In this document: in pieces, positions 7,074 to 14,521 of the stretch | Position numbering within the stretch: the first letter of the stretch is position 1 | Layout of the letters: the number at the start of each line of letters is the position of its first letter | Assembly (NCBI GenBank): GCA_009692745.1 | Contig: SHYO01000021.1 | Span: 1 to 37,859, forward strand | Direction of reading: 5' to 3' | DNA: 37,859 nt | Source of the DNA: Chloroflexota bacterium | GTDB lineage: Bacteria; Chloroflexota; Anaerolineae; Epilineales; SHYO01 | Translations under genes and position numbers: made by a program | Notes under the pieces: generated by a model | Database searches by the model: none | Told to the model about the DNA's origin: nothing | What the model saw: only the letters and a program-made list of their open reading frames with translations

Positions 7074-8180
7074 TCATGCCGGGCTGCCCCCTACAACCAT
7101 CTCACTCCCACAAGAGATGGAGTTTATAGGTGGTAAGAATCCGGCCAACATCTGCCAGCTCTCGCCATCATCGTTGCTGCCAAAAACCTGGCCGTTCAGC
7201 GTGCCGACATAAACACCACAGGGGTTGAGCCGGTCAGTAGCCATACCCTCGCGCAGGATGGTCAGATAGGCATTCTGCTGCGGTAGACCTTTGGAGAGGC
7301 GCTCCCAACGGTTACCGCCGTCAGAGCTGCGCCAAACAGCCATAGCCCCACCGGGGACGTACCGGTTCGTATCGGCTACCAGGGGCACGGTGTAGATAGT
7401 GGTAGAGTCCTGAGAATGGACCGCCATGGGAAAGCCAAAACGAGAGGGCAAACCTTCAGAAATATCATCCCAATGCTCGCCCCGATCACGGCTGCGGAAA
7501 ACACCGCAATGGTTTTGCTGATAGAGCACATCTGGATTCTTGGGATGGAGCACCATCTTATGCACACATTGGCCAACGGCCGGATATTTATCGGGGAGAA
7601 AATCCGCCCGCACCCCCTGGTTCGCCGGTTGCCAGCTCGCCCCGCCATCTTCGGTGCGGAAGGTGCCAGCGGCAGAGATGGCGACATAAAATCGCTCCGG
7701 TGTGCGAGGATCCAACACAATAGTATGCAGACACAGGCCGCCGCCACCGGGCATCCATTTGCCCCGCGTTTCATGGGTTGACAGGCTCTCCACCTCATGC
7801 CATACCACGCCGTGCTGGGCGCTGCGGAAAAGGCCGGCATCTTCCACGCCGGCCATCACGGTGTCGGGGGTCTGCGGGTGGCCGGGCTCGATATGCCAGA
7901 TGCGCTTAAACGGGATATGCGAAACGGCATCATACTTGGGCGCGGCCGGCAGGGCTTCCCAGGTGCGGCCCCCATCTAAGCTCTTGTGGATCATGGAACC
8001 GTAGATATCACTGTTGGCAGCAGCGTACAAAGCGCCATCTCGCGGATCGCAAGCCATATGATATACGGACCAGCCGTCAAAAAACGGCCCCTGAATTTCC
8101 CAGGATTGGCGGGATGTGTCGCTACGGAGAATAAAAGCACCTTTGCGCGTACCGACGAGAACCAATTGGCTTGGGTTCAT
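7074..8180 (-). CDS. Asp-box (BNR/sialidase-like) beta-propeller protein
   Basis: A 368-residue propeller protein with five Asp-box motifs (SxDxGxxW): SLDGGRTW (67-74), TEDGGASW (176-183), SRDRGEHW (230-237), SSDGGNRW (285-292) and SNDDGESW (335-342). They sit at the blade turns typical of sialidase and Vps10-type folds. There is no signal peptide (start MNPSQLVLVGTRKGAF), so it is probably cytoplasmic, and there is no recognisable Arg triad of true sialidases; the enzymatic label 'exo-alpha-sialidase' would be an over-call. The ATG has CCAGGAGAG upstream. It is the first gene of a two-gene unit with the MoaD/ThiS-like protein. A strong promoter with a palindromic operator lies 43-71 nt upstream. 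A scaffold or ligand-binding role is possible; none is shown. Confidence 0.82.
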   Translation of the reverse strand: MNPSQLVLVGTRKGAFILRSDTSRQSWEIQGPFFDGWSVYHMACDPRDGALYAAANSDIYGSMIHKSLDGGRTWEALPAAPKYDAVSHIPFKRIWHIEPGHPQTPDTVMAGVEDAGLFRSAQHGVVWHEVESLSTHETRGKWMPGGGGLCLHTIVLDPRTPERFYVAISAAGTFRTEDGGASWQPANQGVRADFLPDKYPAVGQCVHKMVLHPKNPDVLYQQNHCGVFRSRDRGEHWDDISEGLPSRFGFPMAVHSQDSTTIYTVPLVADTNRYVPGGAMAVWRSSDGGNRWERLSKGLPQQNAYLTILREGMATDRLNPCGVYVGTLNGQVFGSNDDGESWQMLAGFLPPINSISCGSEMVVGGSPA

Positions 8181-8222
8181 AGATACTCTCTCCTGGATAA
8201 TCTAAATTGGATACTACCCTCC

Positions 8223-8251
8223 AGTATAACAGAACATTTGTTCAGAATCAA
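8223..8251 (-). promoter_or_regulatory. Promoter with an SOS-box-like palindrome in its spacer
   Basis: On the minus strand, -35 TTGATT (8251-8246), 17-nt spacer, -10 TATACT (8228-8223). The spacer contains the perfect palindrome GAACAAATGTTC (8243-8232), which fits the GAAC-N4-GTTC core of Gram-positive-type LexA boxes. A protein bound there would block RNA polymerase directly, so the Asp-box/MoaD-like operon is probably repressed by a dimeric regulator, possibly LexA. No regulator is encoded next to it. Confidence 0.6.
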
Positions 8252-8315
8252 GTAGGTAAAACTTAAAATTATCCGGCAGATATCTTGACTATTGCAAATC
8301 ATTTGGTAGCGACAA

Positions 8316-9110
8316 TCACTTGATTGCAACAATTCGCAACCTGCGGTAATCTACTATCCAGGTGTCGTCCTGGAACAAAACCGGCCTGAGGAGTTCTTCC
8401 ACGAGATGAATACAATCCATGCGCCGGTCAGGCGGCATGGCAGCCAGAAAGCTTTGGCCGAACATTTCCAGCCAGTGTTGCATACCCGCTGCGCCATCCT
8501 CCACAGGGGTGGGGCGGTCAAAGAGGGTAGCGAAGGTGACGGATAGGCCATGCCCTTCTACTAAAGCGGCATACTCGCCAAGTGATGGGAAATACCAGGG
8601 ATTTACGGCGGCGGCCACTGGATAGCCCATCTGCTCCATAGCCGTGGAGATGGCGGAAACGACAGATGTGATATTGCCCTTGCCGCCGAATTCGGCCACA
8701 AAGCGGCCCCCGGGCTCTAAAGCTGCGGCGACACAGGCCACCACCTGCGCCGATTTTTTAATCCAATGCAGCGCTGCATTCGAAAAAACAGCATCAAAAG
8801 ATTGCGGGAATTGGAAGTCGGCCCCATCACCCAGGACGAATTGCAAATCGGGATAGTTCTTTCGGGCCTGCTCGATCATGCCCGGCGCGGCATCCAGACC
8901 AACCACCTCGGCGCCGGATTGGGCAATCTGCTGGGTGAGGTGACCGGTGCCACAGCCCAGGTCGAGGATGCGCTCGCCAGGCTGGGGCGCCAGGAGATCC
9001 ACCACACTGGCGCCGAATTTCCAGATATAGGGATGGTTAGCGTCATAGGCCGGGCCATGCCACACCGAAGCCGCCGGTAAGGGAGAAACAGATGCCTCAA
9101 TTTTCTTCAT
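8316..9110 (-). CDS. Class I SAM-dependent methyltransferase (trans-aconitate methyltransferase-like)
   Basis: A 264-residue Rossmann-fold methyltransferase. Motif I is RILDLGCGTGHL (47-58), followed by the acidic strand end EVVGLDAAPGMIEQAR and motif IV region FDAVFSNAALHWI. The SNAALHW block, the C-terminal helical insert (PWYFPSLGEYAALVEGHGL) and the length suggest a relative of trans-aconitate 2-methyltransferase or of the broad UbiE-like small-molecule enzymes; the methyl acceptor cannot be read from the sequence. The ATG has AAGGAAGG upstream. It is transcribed divergently from the BTAD regulator gene, which may control it. It stands alone, with the next minus-strand gene more than 130 nt downstream and driven by its own promoter. 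Confidence 0.87.
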   Translation of the reverse strand: MKKIEASVSPLPAASVWHGPAYDANHPYIWKFGASVVDLLAPQPGERILDLGCGTGHLTQQIAQSGAEVVGLDAAPGMIEQARKNYPDLQFVLGDGADFQFPQSFDAVFSNAALHWIKKSAQVVACVAAALEPGGRFVAEFGGKGNITSVVSAISTAMEQMGYPVAAAVNPWYFPSLGEYAALVEGHGLSVTFATLFDRPTPVEDGAAGMQHWLEMFGQSFLAAMPPDRRMDCIHLVEELLRPVLFQDDTWIVDYRRLRIVAIK

Positions 9111-9151
9111 AAAGCCTTCCTTCCTATCATTAGACCGTAGTGAAAGCCGGA

Positions 9152-9180
9152 ATCGTAGGTGCGAGCCTCAAGAAAGTCAA
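9152..9180 (-). promoter_or_regulatory. Promoter for the methyltransferase gene
   Basis: On the minus strand, -35 TTGACT (9180-9175), 17-nt spacer, -10 TACGAT (9157-9152), about 40 nt before the start codon. It lies in the divergent region shared with the BTAD regulator, for which I found no convincing promoter of its own. Confidence 0.5.
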
Positions 9181-9350
9181 CCGGGGAACCAATTTCCTCA
9201 TCCCTCAACTTCCCATGTTTTTATTCACCGGCAAGGTTTTATGGCATTTTGCTAAACCCTAACTTTTCTTCGTTCATAAGAATAGCGGTATTATCCAATA
9301 TTTGATACCATAGGCTACAGGATGAAGAGATGCTTCCTCAGGAGAATAAG

Positions 9351-10184
9351 ATGCTGGCTACGAGATCGACCAACCTGGTACATTTCGAGGTAAACGCCTA
9401 TAACGGAACTCCCACAGAATCCACTCCCCTCATGCTGATCTGTTTACTGGGGGATTTCCTCTTGTTGCAGCGGGGAAAACCGCTTGCTGTGCGGGAAGGA
9501 AGTAAAACCCAGCAGTTGTTACGATATCTAGGTGTCTATTATAGCCAGGGTGTTTCCCGGGCTAAGTTGTTGGAAAGTTTATGGCCGGACACGGATACGG
9601 AATTTGCCGGCCAATCCCTGAACAGTTTGATCTACAGCCTGCGAAAGTTTATCAGTTGTGAGAGCCCCGCTGCCTCACCGGTATTACATATTGACGGGCA
9701 TTATACTCTCAACGTGGCAGCCGGAACAGATGTGGATATTGCTGCCTTTGAAAGGTGGATTGATCTCGGGGACCAGCAGGCTCGCAAGGGGCACCGTGGT
9801 GAAGCCATCAAGAGCTATTGCCGGGCCATCAAATTATACCGGGGCGATCTTTGGACCGATACCGACCTGGTTTTCGTGCTCGAACGCGAACGCCTCCGCG
9901 CCCGTTACCTATTGCTCCTGGCAAAGGTAGCGGACTTCTATTATGAGGTGGCAGATTTCTCAACCTGTTTAAGCCACGCCCAACAATTACTCCATCATGA
10001 CCCCTGCAGAGAAGATGCCCACCGCATAGTGATGCGCTGTTACGTCCGGTTGGGGGCCAGATCGCAGGCGTTACACCAATATCGCCTGTGCGAAACCATA
10101 TTGCAGCACGAATTTAACGCTCCTCCTGAGGCTTCCACACTGAAATTGTTTGATCAGATACGTCTCAATCCGGAAAGTATTTAA
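9351..10184 (+). CDS. BTAD-domain (SARP-like) transcriptional regulator, short form
   Basis: A 277-residue regulator. An N-terminal winged-helix OmpR-like segment (about 27-122: LMLICLLGDFLLLQRGKPL, KTQQLLRYLGVYY, SRAKLLESLWPD, AGQSLNSLIYSLRKF) would bind DNA. It is followed by a helical bacterial transcriptional activator domain (about 125-270: DVDIAAFERWI, AIKLYRGDLW, ERERLRARYLLLLAKVADFYYE, repeated TPR-like helices). Larger SARP/LuxR-type relatives carry an ATPase domain, which is absent here, so it acts without an NTPase switch. ATG 9351 was chosen over ATG 9330 because CAGGAG lies at the right distance before it. Its position divergent from the methyltransferase gene and upstream of the Asp-box gene makes either a possible target; this is inferred from position only. 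Confidence 0.83.
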   Translation: MLATRSTNLVHFEVNAYNGTPTESTPLMLICLLGDFLLLQRGKPLAVREGSKTQQLLRYLGVYYSQGVSRAKLLESLWPDTDTEFAGQSLNSLIYSLRKFISCESPAASPVLHIDGHYTLNVAAGTDVDIAAFERWIDLGDQQARKGHRGEAIKSYCRAIKLYRGDLWTDTDLVFVLERERLRARYLLLLAKVADFYYEVADFSTCLSHAQQLLHHDPCREDAHRIVMRCYVRLGARSQALHQYRLCETILQHEFNAPPEASTLKLFDQIRLNPESI

Positions 10185-10201
10185 ACCTTCTACGCCAACT
10201 G

Positions 10202-10257
10202 TGGGAGCGCGGGCATTTTGCCCGCATCCGTGGGCGAGCGAGACGCTCGCGCTCCCA
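10202..10257. repeat. Cloverleaf-forming palindromic intergenic element
   Basis: A perfect nine-base outer stem (TGGGAGCGC, 10202-10210, with GCGCTCCCA, 10249-10257) encloses two seven-base hairpins with three-base loops: GCGGGCA/TGCCCGC (10209-10225) and GCGAGCG/CGCTCGC (10234-10250). Stem 1 overlaps the outer stem by two bases. The shape and composition are those of dispersed REP/MITE-like GC-rich repeats seen in several environmental phyla. Only one copy was noticed in this window. It lies 18 nt after the BTAD gene and just before the next promoter, so it may also end the BTAD transcript. Confidence 0.7.
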
Positions 10258-10266
10258 GCAACGTGC

Positions 10267-10294
10267 TTGACAAAGCAGCCTGGATATATACAAT
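10267..10294 (+). promoter_or_regulatory. Strong promoter for the Asp-box gene at 10467
   Basis: Consensus -35 TTGACA (10267-10272), 16-nt spacer, -10 TACAAT (10289-10294). It predicts a leader of about 165 nt before the TTG start at 10467. I see no known riboswitch in that leader. Confidence 0.6.
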
Positions 10295-10466
10295 AGCTCC
10301 CTATATTAATCTCCAATTCCACTAACCTGGCAAGCTCATGGCCTGCAAGCTCCAGGCAGCACGCAGCTTTACCGGACCATAGGAAACTCCTGGAAGCCCG
10401 CAAATTGTCCCCAATTATCCGCCGCATTTCTAAAGCATTTACCAATCTGTCTAGGAGGCACCTCAT

Positions 10467-11591
10467 TTGAAGATACTCGACCGCGGAATTATTTTTGACG
10501 CCACCCAGGCCCCCATAGACGCCCGCTCCTGTGCTTTTACTTCCCTGGCCCGGCTGTCAGACGGCAGTCTGCTGGTAGGGTTTCGCATTGGCACAGGCAG
10601 GGATACCCCCGACGGGCGCCTACGGGTAATGCGTAGCCCGGATGAAGGCCATACCTGGCAAACCTTACAAGCCGGTTTGAATAGCACGATAGACGCGGTG
10701 ACCGGCAATTTCTACAGTGGCTATTTCACCGAGCTGGCGCCGGGCCGGATGTTGGGCACCTTTTTATGGGTTGACCGGTCAGATCCTTCGCTGTCTTTCG
10801 TCAATCCGGCTACTGCCGGCATCTTGCCTACCCAGGTGCTCCTATCTGAATCCGCTGATGGCGGCCGTCATTGGGCAGATTTCCGGATATTAGATTTAGC
10901 GCCCCACACCGGCAATGCCCTCACCGGCCCCGTCTGGCGTCTGCCCGACGGGATATTGGCGCTGCCATACGAAAGCTGGAAAGAGTATGATGATCCCAGT
11001 CCCGGCGACCATGGCGCCAATCTGCGCCTTTCCCAGGATGAAGGGCAAAGCTGGACCGGGTTGGCGACAGTAGCCCAAGATCGATCCGGCCGCTATTTAT
11101 ACTGGGATCAGCGGATCACTACCCACCCGCGCAGTGGACAATTGGCAGCGATGTTCTGGACCCATGACCGGATTGCCGGTCAAGATACCGATATCCATAT
11201 CGCCTGGGGCAGTGCCGATGGCACCTCCTGGTCGATACCCACACCGACGGGACTTCCAGGCCAACATTGCGAACCGATAGCTATCGGAGATGACCGTCTC
11301 GTCGCCGTATACGTACACCGCAAAGACCCGCCTTCCTTACGGGCGGTACTGAGCGCGGATTTTGGCAAATCGTGGGACCGCAGTACGGAATTGGTTTTCT
11401 ACGACAGCCGGTTGGGCACCGAGCCGGGGTTCAAAGGCGAACGCGCCTTTGAAGAGTTCTGGCAAGATATGATGGCCTGGCGCTTCGGCCACCCGCGCGG
11501 CATTCTGCTTCCAGACGGGGATCTCTTTGTGGCCTTCTACGCCGGAGACGGTAAGGCTAACAGCATGCATTGGGTCAGAATCGGGTTATAA
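10467..11591 (+). CDS. Sialidase-fold (BNR) six-bladed propeller protein
   Basis: A 374-residue protein with four Asp boxes: SPDEGHTW (57-64), SADGGRHW (129-136), SQDEGQSW (189-196) and SADFGKSW (296-303), plus a fifth relaxed copy GSADGTSW. The layout is close to the sialidase superfamily, with R/D-rich loops (ARSCAFTSLARLSDGSLLVGFR) at the N-terminus and an HPRGILLPDGDLFVAFYAG block near the end. There is no signal peptide, which argues against action on extracellular sialoglycans. The start is TTG: AGGAGG (10453-10458) lies eight bases before it and no ATG or GTG fits. It is only distantly similar to the propeller at 7074, with a different arrangement of boxes. It could be a glycosidase or a non-catalytic binding protein; the substrate is unknown. 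Confidence 0.82.
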   Translation: MKILDRGIIFDATQAPIDARSCAFTSLARLSDGSLLVGFRIGTGRDTPDGRLRVMRSPDEGHTWQTLQAGLNSTIDAVTGNFYSGYFTELAPGRMLGTFLWVDRSDPSLSFVNPATAGILPTQVLLSESADGGRHWADFRILDLAPHTGNALTGPVWRLPDGILALPYESWKEYDDPSPGDHGANLRLSQDEGQSWTGLATVAQDRSGRYLYWDQRITTHPRSGQLAAMFWTHDRIAGQDTDIHIAWGSADGTSWSIPTPTGLPGQHCEPIAIGDDRLVAVYVHRKDPPSLRAVLSADFGKSWDRSTELVFYDSRLGTEPGFKGERAFEEFWQDMMAWRFGHPRGILLPDGDLFVAFYAGDGKANSMHWVRIGL

Positions 11592-11624
11592 GCTGCTGTC
11601 ACAGAAAACAGGGGAGATCACCTT

Positions 11625-11652
11625 TTGACATGGGCATTAATTGCAGTAAAAT
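11625..11652 (+). promoter_or_regulatory. Strong promoter for the ABC-transporter/amidohydrolase unit
   Basis: Consensus -35 TTGACA (11625-11630), 16-nt spacer, -10 TAAAAT (11647-11652). It leaves a leader of about 120 nt before the ATG at 11779, in which no known riboswitch was recognised. Confidence 0.65.
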
Positions 11653-11778
11653 GGAGTTGTGATATTGCTAATCTCCCGTTTTGTTCGGCAGTCCTGTAAA
11701 TAAGTCTTTTTAAACAAGTATCTCATTAAGCAAACCAAAATCAGGGTTCTGGCAATAGTATCCCAAGGAGGATAAAGA

Positions 11779-13476
11779 ATGGAACACCAGAAGGATTTTG
11801 CAGAACTGAGCGAGAATTTAACGCGCCGGATCAGCCGGCGAGGCTTGCTCAAGCTTGTCGGCGCGGCTGGCCTGGCTGGTCTGGCGGCAGCCTGCGGCGC
11901 CACCGCTACCCCGGCGCCGGCGCCGCCGGCCAATAGCTCCGGCGGGCAGCCTGCGGCAGCAACCAAAGCTCCGGCGGTCGCGGCGGCTCCCACCCAGGCG
12001 CCGGCAGCCGCCCCGGCCAAACCGGCTGCATCCGGCCGTGGCACCCTACGGATCGGCTACGATGGCGATATTATTAAATTGGACCCGGGCGTCTCCCAAT
12101 CAGGGGTGGACTGGACACCCATTAACCTGATTTTTGGACGACTGGTGAACTTCGACAATACCATGTTGAACCCTACTCCTGACGTGGCGGAATCCTGGAC
12201 CCTGGCGCCGGATAATATCACCTATACCTTCAAGATTCGCCAGGGGGTCATGTTCCATACCGGGCGGGAGTGTACGGCTGACGATGTGGAATATAGCTTC
12301 AAACGAGGATTTGAGCTAGGTCCCAAAGGGCGCTTTGCCGGGTATATGGCCTCGGTCGATACGTACAAAGCTAACAGTAAATATGAGTTCCAGATCAAGC
12401 TGAAACAACCGGACGCCAGCTTCTTCCCCAATCTATGCACCAGTTCCAACTCCATCTACGATAAAGAGACGATTGACAAGATAGATACAAAACCTATCGG
12501 CACCGGACCTTACACCTTCGTTGAGTGGATACCCGGCGAAAGCGCCCGCTACAAGAAATTCGACAAATATTGGGATCAGAAATTCCTGGCAAAAATGCCT
12601 GACGAGATCATTACCAAACCAATCCCAGAAGAACAGACCCGCATCGCCAACCTCAAAGCTGGGCAGATCGATATTGCCGTTAACATCTCACCACAGTTTT
12701 GGAAGGATATCGAAGGCACAAAAGGCCTGAAGTTGCTGCGCCAGGAATACACCAGCTCCTACTACTGCCTGGACTTTAACTTGCGCAAGCCGCCGTTCGA
12801 CAACGTGAAGCTGCGCCAGGCCTTGCTGCGGGCGGTAGACCGGGAGACGATCCACAAGAATGTGTTCTTCGATATGGGGAAAACCGGCTGTAGCCTCATC
12901 CCCCAGGGACACTGGGCCTATACAGATATCGGCTGTCCAGCCTTCGACCTCGCGGCAGCTAAGAAAATGATTGATGACGCGGGCATCAAGACCCCTATAT
13001 CGATCAAGGCACGGGTGCTGTCGAAACCGGATTGGGACGTAAAGATTATGGAAATTCTACAAAAGGATTGGAAACAGGTCGGGGTCAATCTGGAAATCGA
13101 GGCCATGGAATCTGCTCTATGGGTCCAAGATGTATTCGTCGGTAAGAATGCCGATCTGACCATTGCCTGGTATACGCGCGAGCCTGATCCCGATGGACTC
13201 TTCAGCAGTGTTTTGCGCAAGGACCAGGGTAACAACTTTATGGGCTATAACAATCCTAAAATCGAGGATTTATTTGTGCAGTCCAAATCCACCACCGATA
13301 AAGACAAGCGTAAATCGGGATATGAACAGATCATGAAGACCGCCATGATCGATGAAGTGCCCAACATCAAATTCCAAACCATCGATGTGGTGTGGGGGGC
13401 GAATGACAAGGTTAAGGATTTCACTATTCTGCCGCGGGGTTATCCCAATCTCTACCAATGGGAGTGGTTAGGGTAA
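11779..13476 (+). CDS. Peptide/nickel-type ABC transporter substrate-binding lipoprotein (SBP_bac_5)
   Basis: A 565-residue extracytoplasmic solute receptor. The N-terminus holds a twin-arginine signal (SRRGLLK, 19-25) running into a hydrophobic stretch and a lipobox LAAAC with Cys39, so the mature protein is a Tat-exported lipoprotein. A Pro/Ala linker (about 40-85) precedes the DppA/OppA-like domain, which begins GTLRIGYDGDI. Family blocks include TYTFKIRQGVMFHTG, the KPIGTGPYTFVEW block, LRQALLRAVDRETI and NNFMGYNNPKIEDLF. The ATG has AAGGAGG upstream. It is the first gene of a six-gene unit with two cognate permeases; no ATPase genes (DppD/F type) follow, so shared ATPases must come from elsewhere. 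The ligand is not readable; downstream creatininase and dehydratase genes hint at an amide or amino-acid derivative rather than peptides. Confidence 0.92.
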   Translation: MEHQKDFAELSENLTRRISRRGLLKLVGAAGLAGLAAACGATATPAPAPPANSSGGQPAAATKAPAVAAAPTQAPAAAPAKPAASGRGTLRIGYDGDIIKLDPGVSQSGVDWTPINLIFGRLVNFDNTMLNPTPDVAESWTLAPDNITYTFKIRQGVMFHTGRECTADDVEYSFKRGFELGPKGRFAGYMASVDTYKANSKYEFQIKLKQPDASFFPNLCTSSNSIYDKETIDKIDTKPIGTGPYTFVEWIPGESARYKKFDKYWDQKFLAKMPDEIITKPIPEEQTRIANLKAGQIDIAVNISPQFWKDIEGTKGLKLLRQEYTSSYYCLDFNLRKPPFDNVKLRQALLRAVDRETIHKNVFFDMGKTGCSLIPQGHWAYTDIGCPAFDLAAAKKMIDDAGIKTPISIKARVLSKPDWDVKIMEILQKDWKQVGVNLEIEAMESALWVQDVFVGKNADLTIAWYTREPDPDGLFSSVLRKDQGNNFMGYNNPKIEDLFVQSKSTTDKDKRKSGYEQIMKTAMIDEVPNIKFQTIDVVWGANDKVKDFTILPRGYPNLYQWEWLG

Positions 13477-13502
13477 AGTAAGTTCGAGGCAACCTATTCT
13501 TA

Positions 13503-13552
13503 CCGAGGCTTTGGTAAACCTGGTCTCTTCCATCCGGTTCCCAAAGCCTCGG
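13503..13552 (+). other. Long-stem hairpin between binding-protein and permease genes
   Basis: CCGAGGCTTTGG (13503-13514) pairs perfectly with CCAAAGCCTCGG (13541-13552) across a 26-nt loop. It lies 27 nt after the binding-protein stop and 24 nt before the permease start, with no T-run after it. Such intercistronic hairpins usually protect the upstream message or partly terminate, giving more binding protein than permease. Confidence 0.55.
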
Positions 13553-13576
13553 ATATGAAACGAACGAGTGTACCGG

Positions 13577-14521
13577 ATGCAGAGATATATCATACGTCGC
13601 TTCATTGAAATGGTGTTTGTGCTCTTTCTCGTCTCAGTCATTGTTTTTACGGTGCTGAGATTGGTTCCGGGAGACGCTGCCAGTGTCTTGATGGGTATCG
13701 AAGCTACCGATGCAGGGTTAGCGCAATTACGCCATGAGATGGGATTGGACCAACCGATTTATGTGCAGTATGTCTTCTGGGTGCGGGAGGTCTTGAAAGG
13801 AAACTTCGGGATTTCCTGGCAATCGAAGCGTCCCGCACTCTTTCTCATCCAGCGCCGCTTCCCGGCTACGGTGCTCTTGACTCTATCTGCCACCCTTATC
13901 GGCCTGCTGCTGACGATTCCATTAGGGATATTGGCCGGCATCCGCCCATTTTCGGCCATTGACACTTTCGCCACCACCTTCGCCCTGCTGGGTATCGCCA
14001 TGCCTGGCTTCTGGTTGGGACTGATGTTATTGCTAACCTTCGCCGTGTGGTTACAGTGGCTGCCACCCTCGGGATACGTTCCCCCCCAGGATAACTTGGG
14101 GGACGCATTGAGACATGTGTTGCTGCCAGCCTTCACGCTCGGCATCGGATTAGCCGCGCCGTTAACCCGGTTCTTACGCTCCGGCATGCTGGATGTCATG
14201 AACCAAGATTATATCCGCACGGCGCGGGCAAAAGGATTGCGCACCCCCACGGTGATCTTAGGCCATGCCTTAAAAAACGCATTGCTGTCGGTAGTAACGG
14301 TCATGGGTCTGCTCTTTGGTAGTATGCTCGGCGGGGCCATCATTACGGAATCCGTCTTTAACTGGCCCGGCATCGGCACCTTGCTGCTATTGGCCATCCA
14401 GCAACGGGATTATGGTGTCGTGCAGGGCGTGGTTCTGTTTGTCACCCTGATCTTTATGATAGTTAACCTGGGGGTGGACATTCTCTACGCCTTTCTCGAT
14501 CCAAGGATCCGCTTCGCATGA
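13577..14521 (+). CDS. DppB-type ABC transporter permease
   Basis: A 314-residue integral membrane subunit of the peptide/nickel importer family. It begins MQRYIIRRFIEMVFVLFLVS, the usual DppB N-terminus, which favours ATG 13577 over GTG 13568; neither has a strong ribosome site. Conserved parts are LRLVPGDAA, the helix pair around FWLGLMLLL, and the cytoplasmic EAA-type loop (YIRTARAKGLRTPTVILGHALKNAL) that contacts the ATPase. The end is ILYAFLDPRIRFA, typical of the family. About six membrane segments are evident. The last codon overlaps the next start by ATGA (14518-14521). It forms a heterodimer with the next gene product. Confidence 0.93.
   Translation: MQRYIIRRFIEMVFVLFLVSVIVFTVLRLVPGDAASVLMGIEATDAGLAQLRHEMGLDQPIYVQYVFWVREVLKGNFGISWQSKRPALFLIQRRFPATVLLTLSATLIGLLLTIPLGILAGIRPFSAIDTFATTFALLGIAMPGFWLGLMLLLTFAVWLQWLPPSGYVPPQDNLGDALRHVLLPAFTLGIGLAAPLTRFLRSGMLDVMNQDYIRTARAKGLRTPTVILGHALKNALLSVVTVMGLLFGSMLGGAIITESVFNWPGIGTLLLLAIQQRDYGVVQGVVLFVTLIFMIVNLGVDILYAFLDPRIRFA

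Noticed and set aside
11653-11778. Riboswitch in the leader of the ABC-transporter unit
   Set aside because: No known aptamer core or terminator/antiterminator pair was recognised in the 120-nt leader.
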